DNA from: Cunninghamia lanceolata
Lineage: Eukaryota; Streptophyta; Pinopsida; Cupressales; Cupressaceae
NCBI GenBank assembly: GCA_027924645.1
Contig: BSBN01001198.1
Location: 3,348,001-3,412,000 of the forward strand
Direction: 5' to 3'
DNA length: 64,000 bases
Part shown: positions 57,640 to 64,000 of the stretch, piece after piece
Layout: each line of letters starts with the position of its first letter
Numbering within the stretch: position 1 is the stretch's first letter
The notes under the pieces: model-generated
Databases searched by the model: none
What the model was told of the DNA's origin: nothing
What the model saw: only the letters and a program-made list of their open reading frames with translations
Program-made: the position numbers and the translations under genes

Positions 57640-58480
57640 GAAATCATTCACGAGATAATTTGTGCATAAATTATATTCTTCTTTATTGACTTTTGTGCAT
57701 AAGTCTTTGTGAAGGCTTTCATGATCAGAAGTGGCACTTGCAACTAAACATCTGACAAAAATCCACTTGCAATTATGCTTTGATGGATGTCCATATCCTC
57801 ATTCAAAGCTTCAATTTGTGCACAGGCAAGGATGATGCTGGCAAAGGTTGAGGAGTTGGCTTTACACCCGCCAGTAGGAAATTTGACACTGTGCACATTA
57901 TTATAGTGTAAGCCTATTTTTCAGATTGCTTCATTTAGCATCATCAATAATCTCCACAAGAACATTGTCCTTGTTTAAAAATGATGGAAAGGGTTCACAT
58001 CTCACAACAATTTCTCTTGTGAAAATCTTGGAGATAAATTTTGTTGCAGTGTAGCAATCAACACATACTCGAACATTCTTTACAACTCTAATAGTTGTTC
58101 CATGGGGCATGTTTAACAAACCAAATGTAATTGCCAACTTTTCACCATGGTGGCAGAGAAATAATTCTTTTTCCCATCCTTCCACAACATTAAGTAAATT
58201 CTTGAATCTGGAAAATACCTTGCCGCTTTCATCTTCCAAGATAATTTCTCCAACTTTGCATAGGTCTCCTTTGTCTATGGATGTGATCTATCTCCTACAC
58301 AAAAAACATGTACCATTTTATGCCCTTCAATCCAACTACATCTGGGGATTTTTTTAATTCCTCTATCTTTCATCAATCTCCTTACCTCACCACACCTGCC
58401 CACTTGTGGATAGATGTTTGAGAGAAGAACATAAGTTGTGTAGCATTTTTAGGATCCAAATCAAAAAGTAGTGTTGTTGT
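57640..58480 (-). pseudogene. PPR-DYW C-terminus, inverted copy of 46 kb
   Basis: 57931-58239 reads NVVEGWEKELFLCHHGEKLA, then FGLLNMPHGTTIRVVKNVRV, then CVDCYTATKFISKIFTREIV, a DYW domain that keeps C-x2-C but loses the final DYW through a frameshift after IVVRCEPF. Sequence further left (57,640-57,900) matches 46,480-47,010 inverted, including the non-coding junction with GTGCACATTATTATAGTG. Upstream E-motif sequence (to about 58,480) has stops. Confidence 0.8.
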
Positions 58481-58500
58481 AAATACTCCTAAGCCTATAT

Positions 58501-58970
58501 TCATATGTGATCTACAGCACCAAGAAAACACATACATACAACCAACACAGATTTAACAGGTATCTCAATGATAAACTTTAGGGTGTCTTCAAGATAGCCA
58601 GCATGGGCAAGGAGGTCAACCATGCACACATAATGATCAACTATAGGTGTAATGCAATAATGGTTACAAATATGATTGAAGTATGTATAGCTCTCATCCA
58701 CTAAACCTGCATGGTTGCATGCACCTAGAATACAAGCAAAGCTTACAATGTTAGGATATGTTCCAGAGTGCTTAATTAATTCAAAGATTTTGAGAGTGTC
58801 CTTGCAAAATCCATTTTGTACATATCCTGCAATCATTGCATTCCATGAGATGACATCTCTTTGAGGAATTATGTCAAATAGTTCACTTTTTTGTCTATGA
58901 TTCCACATTTTGCATACATGTCTATGAGAGCATTTCAAACTATAATATCTCACAAGAATCCCCCTACCAT
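58501..58970 (-). pseudogene. PPR fragment upstream of the DYW piece
   Basis: An open stretch of 150 codons reads FDIIPQRDVISWNAMIAGYV, then FELIKHSGTYPNIVSFACIL, then GACNHAGLVDESYTYFNHIC, then VDHYVCMVDLLAHAGYLEDT. This is the last PPR pair and the E1-type region of a PLS protein, with a stop after the conserved part. With the DYW piece just downstream it was once one gene. Confidence 0.8.
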
Positions 58971-58979
58971 GATGCCACC

Positions 58980-59249
58980 TAGGGCTTAAATTTGATAGTT
59001 GTATAGCTGTATTTAGGCATTTTAGTTATATAATACAATTGAAATTTTGAAAAGACTGTATCATATGAAAGGAGAGATTTTGGACAAACTATCAAAATTT
59101 ATATAGGATTATGATGATATATATATTTGGTTTTTATATAATTTATTTATACTAAAGTATGTCATAGTATTTTAAAGACACAATTGAATAGATAACTATC
59201 ATAAAAAAATTGCTTGACAGTCAAGGTTGACTGTCAAATTTAAGCCTTG
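58980..59249 (+). mobile_element. hAT-type MITE, copy 2
   Basis: A 270-bp element flanked by the 8-bp duplication ATGCCACC (58972-58979 and 59250-59257). The left end is TAGGGCTTAAATTTGATAG and the right end, inverted, CAAGGCTTAAATTTGACAG. It aligns throughout with the reverse complement of 18172-18435, roughly 80% by eye. It is inserted inside the PPR pseudogene cluster. Confidence 0.88.
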
Positions 59250-59259
59250 ATGCCACCGG

Positions 59260-60280
59260 TTAAAATAGGAAAGACTTTTCATTTATTTTCTTTCATGTTT
59301 CTAGCTTTACACCAACCAATTGCATTTGCTTTAAAATTTCTAAATCCTTTTCAACAAATCCATTTTGTGCATATCCTACAATTATTGCAGTCCATGAGAC
59401 CACATTTCTTTGAGGCATTCTATCAAATAGTTCACGTGCCTTGTCTATGCTTCCACATTTTGCATGCATGTCTAACAAGGCAGTTGCAACTACAACATCT
59501 GAAAAAATTCCTATATCCTTTATGTTTTGATGGATGTCCATACCCTATTCCAAAGCTCCCATTTGACACAAGGAGGGAGGATGCTAGCAAAGGTTGTGGA
59601 ATTTGGCTTTCACCAGCCAATTGCATTTGCTTTAAATTTTCTAAAGCCTTTTCAACAAATCCATTTTGTGCATATCCTACAATCATTGCAGTCCATGAGA
59701 CCACATTTTTTGAGGCATTCTATCAAACAATTCAAGTGCCTTGTCTATGCTTCCACATTTTGCATACATGTCTAACAAGGTAGTTGCAACTACAACATCT
59801 GACAAAATTCCTCTATCCTTTATGTATTCATGGATGTCCATACCCTATTCCAAAGCTCCCATTTTGACACAGGCAGGGAGGATGCTGACAAAGGTTGTGG
59901 AATTTGGCTTTACACCATCCAACTGCATTTGCTTTAAAATTTCTAAAGCCTTTTCAACAAATCCATTTTGTGCATATCATGCAGTCATTGCAGTCCATGA
60001 GACCACATTTCTTTGAGGCATTCTGTCAAATAGTTCACGTGCCTTGTCTATGCTTCCACATTTTGCATACATGTCTAACAGGGCAGTTGCAACTACAACA
60101 TCTGACAAAATTCCTCTATTCTTTACCCTATTCCAAAGCTCCCATTTTGACACAGGCGGGGAGGATACTAGCAAAGGTTGTGGAATTTGGCTTTACACTA
60201 GCCAATTGCATTTGCTTTAAAATTTCTAAAGCCTTTTCAACAAATCCATTTTGTGCATATCATGCAATCATTGCATTCTA
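59260..60280 (-). pseudogene. Tandemly amplified PPR module (about 300-bp units)
   Basis: Three to four head-to-tail copies of a unit of about 300 bp, each coding on the minus strand for [20 protein letters not shown], then [20 protein letters not shown], then GYAQNGFVEKALENLKQMQL. One unit is about 100 codons, the size of one P-L-S triplet. Copies begin near 59,399, 59,699 and 60,000 (counted on the plus strand). Single-base losses put neighbouring copies in different frames. Confidence 0.8.
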
Positions 60281-60725
60281 TTAGACCACATTTCTTTCAA
60301 GAATTTTGTCAAATAGTTCACATGCCTTTTCAACAGATTTAACAAGTATCTCAATGATAAAGTTTAGGGTGTCTTCAAGATAGCCAGCACGAGCAAGGAG
60401 GTCAACCATGCACACATAATGATCAACTATAGGTGTAATGCAATAAGGGTTGCAAATGTGATTGAAGTATGTACAACTCTCATCCACTAAACTTGCATGG
60501 CTGCATGCACCTAGAATACAAGAAAAGCTTACAATGTTAGGATATGTTTCAGAGTGCTTAATTAATTCAAAAATTTTGAGAGGTCCTTGCAGTGCCTTTT
60601 CAACAAATCCATTTTCTGCATATCATGCAATCATTGCAGTCTATTAGACCACATTTCTTTCAAGGATTTTGTCAAACAGTTCACATGCCTTTTCAAAAGA
60701 TTTAACAGGTATCTCAATGATAAAG
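60281..60725 (-). pseudogene. PPR E-region fragments
   Basis: Minus-strand pieces read DESCTYFNHICNPYCITPIV, then DHYVCMVDLLARAGYLEDTL, then a partial duplicate ending near 60,725. It is a further copy of the module at 58.5-58.9 kb. Confidence 0.7.
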
Positions 60726-61258
60726 TTTAGAAGTATGGTGAATTTCTACAAATATTACCTTTGGTTGTGCTATGGGGATAGCTTGATTTCATTCATTTGA
60801 GAAAGAGATACAAGGGTGTTAACGTGACTAGAGGCCTATATTACCTAGATTACTTCAAGGCTATACCTTGTGGGTCATTATTTTTTATTATATAGCATGG
60901 TAGTTGTGACAGAGGAAGAATATTGAGCAGAGATATTATGTGCTCAAGGGGCAAGGAAGGCCAGTAAATATTGTGACAGTCTGCAACGAGTGGATTCTCA
61001 TGATGTATATTAATCAAAGTGAGTATAGAAGAAGGTTGTACTGCTTTAATGCCTCATACCCCATCACATTCCATAGTTGTCATCTGTATATAGCTTGTAA
61101 AGAAAGGCAAGACCTGATTAAAGGAAAGCAATTTAAGAAGTGATGAATCCCTCAAATTCTTAATCTGCCTAAGACAAACGATTGTCTAGGAGTTGTTATG
61201 GTTGTAAATTGCTCAATGGTGTTATATACACAGTGATCATTCATGTTGTTTTGCTGCA
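60726..61258. other. Spacer, nothing recognised
   Basis: No gene or known repeat could be supported here. Confidence 0.4.
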
Positions 61259-61930
61259 ATGGCATCGTGTTTAAAATGTAGTGGAAATTATATACGAAAT
61301 AGTGTGTACTATGCGAGCAGTAAGATACATGATTGGTGGGGACTGAGATGCAAGACAACATCCACTCAATATGTGTTGCAGAGGATAAGAAACCCCACAT
61401 TTGAAAAATTAATGGACAAACACAAAAAACTACTCACAGTGGTCTTAGTGCAAACAATTGTATTAGGTAGCCAGGCAAAGGCTCTTCCCTTTCAATATCT
61501 CGCCAGAATGCAAGACGAAATCTGCTTGAAGAGAGGTGCAGGATCATTCTTGGAGAAGTACCCTCACATTTTTGAGGTCTACAAGCACCCCACGAAGGGG
61601 ATTCTCTTATTCAGGCTTATCCACAAAGCCATGGACCTTGTTAATGCTCTCCTTCCCACTGGCACATTGGGTTGGGGGATCATTAGCCCTTATTCCTTGA
61701 TCGGCATCCTAGCTCCTCATCTCCCTCCATTGGCTTGGTTACCTTGGTTGTCGATCCCATGTGTTCACTCGATCCCTGGGTCGCATCTCCATCCTTCTGT
61801 GATATTCTTATCTATCCCCACCCAATGCAATGCTTTTCCCCACGTTCCCCATCCCCCATCTCTCGGTCCCAGCTTCTGGAGGGATGTGCATGTAAATGAT
61901 GACCTATTTTTTATTCACCCAACCCTATAA
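61259..61930 (+). pseudogene. PORR-domain protein fragment fused to unrelated sequence
   Basis: The first ~127 codons match the N-terminal half of PORR (plant organelle RNA recognition) proteins: TTSTQYVLQRIRNPTFEKLM, then DKHKKLL, then LKRGAGSFLEKYPHIFEVYK, then HPTKGILLFRLIHKAMDLVN. Intact family members are considerably longer and bind group II introns in plastids or mitochondria. After MDLVNA the homology stops. The frame continues for about 95 codons of Pro/Leu/Ser-rich sequence (SPYSLIGILAPHLPPLAWLP) from a different, GC-richer source. It is a truncated gene copy, open by chance or a chimera. Confidence 0.75.
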
Positions 61931-62345
61931 GTTGGCTAATGATTGATTACCGGATCGATCCCATGGCTAACAATCAACCCATTGTGGAAGGGCGGGTTAC
62001 AGAGGTAGGTAGGCCTCACTTCTCCAATCCCCAACCCGAGACATGGAACTCCGATGCGAAGGGGAAAGATGCCTTCGGGCCTACATCTAATGGCATTTTC
62101 AATGTGCCACTGCGGATCCAGTGAGAAACTCAGCTCTGTCTCTATCAGTCAATAGTGTCTTCTCCTCCATCTCCTATAATCAGAAAGTATCAGCAGGATG
62201 ATTATCAACTACTGATCCCATGAAAGGGAATACTTGGATCGACTAACTCATCTTCCATATCAGGCGAGGAGGATACTTCTCCATCATGAGATAAGCCATT
62301 ATCTTTCCCGGTCGAACAATGAATCTTCACCCTGCGCTGGGCGGG
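61931..62345 (+). other. GC-richer segment of unknown origin
   Basis: Continuation of the sequence that joins the PORR fragment. It holds a 61-codon ORF (61939-62124: MANNQPIVEGRVTEVGRPHF) with no recognised relative. Composition differs from the AT-rich surroundings. It could be part of a retrotransposed or captured transcript. Confidence 0.35.
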
Positions 62346-62454
62346 AATTTTTTTTTGTTTGTTTTTGATTCATTAGTCGACGTTATAGTCGACATTAACT
62401 ACGCCAACTTTAGCGTCAACTTTAAACATATAATGTAATCTCTTTGAGTCACCA

Positions 62455-62545
62455 AAGGTGGCGCAAAGTGCGCCTAATTTAGTGCCTAGCTGTGCCTGAT
62501 TTAGCGCCTAGCTGTGCCTAATTTAACGCCTATCATTTAAACATT
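62455..62545. repeat. Short tandem repeat TTTAGCGCCTAGCTGTGCC, about 25 bp
   Basis: Two and a half copies of a unit with TTTAGYGCCTAGCTGTGCCT. The word TTAGCGCC also occurs in the CACTA-like segments at 52.6 and 54.3 kb, which raises the possibility of a related subterminal region. Confidence 0.6.
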
Positions 62546-62599
62546 GTTAAGGTCTTCTAATTGTACTTACAACACCTTGAGTTTTGTGTAGATATAATT

Positions 62600-64000
62600 A
62601 TAATTGGGAATATGTGTTAGATAAATGTCACATGGTGGAGGATTGTTTCGAGATGAGTGATGATTGTTTTGGCAATGTTATGGTCAAATGTGTTATGAAA
62701 ATGAGGTGGCATGGGTAGTGGGCTATCAATGTTAGGAAAGTGTTAGGGAGGATGTAATGGAGGAAGGGATGTGTGTAATGGTATGATGTCTTAAGGAATG
62801 GGAAGAAAGGATGGTGAATTGTCATTGTGGTGACTATAGCATGTCATGGGGTGAATCATGCGTTACTCCAGGTTGTGGAGTGAGAAAGAGGTGGTATGGG
62901 TATGGTTGAATAGAGTAATGAGGTGATTTAATTGGTGATGACCTAGGTGAAGTGATGGGTAATGTGTCTTATGTGGGATTGCTAGAAAGTGTGATTGGTA
63001 ATGGTGGGGATAGCTAAATGTCATCTTCTAAGGGTTCAAAGGTAAGGAAAGTGTAAGATGGGGATATGGGATAATCCATGGTTTAATAATTATTCAAGGG
63101 AGACTCCATAAAATGATTATCAATGATGGTGTAGATAGGGGGAATGGAGTCTATGAATGTAGGTGTGGGAATGTGAGCTATGGCATTAGGATTGTATTGG
63201 ATGAATAATGGAAAGTAGGGGCCCCTGTCTAGTAATGGAAGGAGCCACATGATCAAATGATGTTTAGGGAAGGGCTTTTCTTAGGAAAGTAAGGATTTGG
63301 GTGAGGGTCTAGGGTTTGGTGGAGAAGAATTTATGGAAAATTAGGATCAATCATTAAAATTGACATGAATAGAAGAAGTACAAGACAGGATAAATGGTAG
63401 GCTCAAAATAGGATAACTAGGACTATGATGATGAAGATGGAAAGAAAAGTCGACAACAATAGTATGATATAGGGATAGGATTAGAAAATAAGAGTACTAC
63501 AACTAGCAAGAGGAAAGTGAGGACATAATGCAAAGTTAACATGGCATGAACTCTCTTGGAAGGCTAAGCATGGACTATAAGAAGATTGAACTAGTTGGAT
63601 CTATTAACTTCACCAAATGAAAGAACCTTAAAGGTTAACCTTAATTAGTTAAGGTTATTTTTTAGTGTGGTTGTTTGTGCAACAATGTGTAAATTAATGT
63701 TACCTAAGGATAAATCTAACTATACTAACATTTTAATAACCATGAGAGCTAGGACTAACAATTAGACTAAAAACTTGACAAATAATACAAATTGGACACA
63801 TGTAGGACTTGGAAAATGGAAAAGAATTAGTATTAAAAGTGGAAAAAAATGAAAAAGTGGTATTAGTTGCACCTATGTAGAGAAGTGGTCTTTATGAAAG
63901 ATGCTTAGAATTATGCTCTATGTCTATTTGTGAAGTTTGGAAGTCATTGGACCTAAAGGATATGACCACCATATGCAAAATAGCCTACCTAATGGTATGT
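62600..64000. other. G-rich, C-poor sequence without genes
   Basis: The plus strand is rich in GGATGG, GTGATGG and AATGG words with few C. No coding motif was found on either strand. Similar strand bias marks the 3' non-coding part of the LTR element at 5.7-8.5 kb, so this could be the corresponding part of another element extending beyond the window. Confidence 0.4.

Noticed and set aside
62712..62722. TAGTG as the right end of the CACTA-like segment from 54,264
   Set aside because: The preceding bases do not match the complement of CACTACAACAAAACAG.
1..64000. CRISPR array, operons, riboswitches or bacterial genes
   Set aside because: All coding evidence is eukaryotic and plant-type. The short repeats present lack regular unique spacers.

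Overview
This is an AT-rich plant nuclear window. The evidence is spliced introns in the one conserved host gene, plant-only organelle RNA-binding families (PLS/DYW-type PPR and PORR proteins), and a very high load of decayed, nested LTR retrotransposons. That load and the long stretches without genes suggest a large gymnosperm genome, probably a conifer. The lineage is my inference, not something the sequence proves. I saw no bacterial, organellar, CRISPR, rRNA or tRNA genes.

Layout. 1-2.2 kb (+): the 3' part of an FCF2-type pre-rRNA-processing gene with introns, the only convincingly functional host gene. 2.2-4.7 kb: AT-rich spacer. 4,736-14,951 (-): a complete, young LTR element with two 973-bp LTRs and TSD AATAC. 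It has a single 1,036-aa Gag-like ORF (zinc knuckle plus G-patch) and no recognisable protease, reverse transcriptase (RT) or integrase. 15-18 kb: spacer with a gypsy integrase remnant and a hAT-type MITE. About 19.9-36.5 kb (+): a decayed gypsy/chromovirus in pieces (gag, protease, RT-RNase H, then integrase and chromodomain). It is split by a second complete non-autonomous LTR element (20,506-26,877, minus, 1.88-kb LTRs, TSD GGTAC) and by a 6.7-kb stretch holding a copia remnant, microsatellites and a foldback element. 37.9-42.9 kb (-): a fairly well preserved chromovirus polyprotein (zinc knuckle, protease, RT, RNase H, integrase, chromodomain) with a few stops. 43.5 kb: one end of a CACTA transposon. 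45.9-47.2 kb (+): a PPR-DYW pseudogene ending in a near-perfect 108-bp inverted repeat. 48.1-54.4 kb (+): a head-to-tail triplication of an LTR-PBS-leader unit related to the first element. Its middle copy has lost the primer-binding site and carries a retrocopy with poly(A) and a 14-bp TSD. 54.4-55.7 kb: a 12-bp minisatellite and an acidic Asp-rich exon. 56.3-60.7 kb (-): a broken PPR gene cluster with a 300-bp tandem expansion and a second hAT MITE. 61.3-62.1 kb (+): a PORR-domain fragment fused to unrelated sequence. 62.6-64 kb: G-rich, C-poor sequence without genes.

The most interesting system is a family of non-autonomous LTR elements that share the LTR terminus TGTAGACACCC, a primer-binding site of type TGGCACGCCCGGTGGGAC, AT-rich palindromes in the LTR and a leader packed with a degenerate repeat around TCGCTTTTG. 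One copy encodes a large Gag-like G-patch protein. A relative has multiplied as a tandem array of LTR plus leader without any coding sequence.
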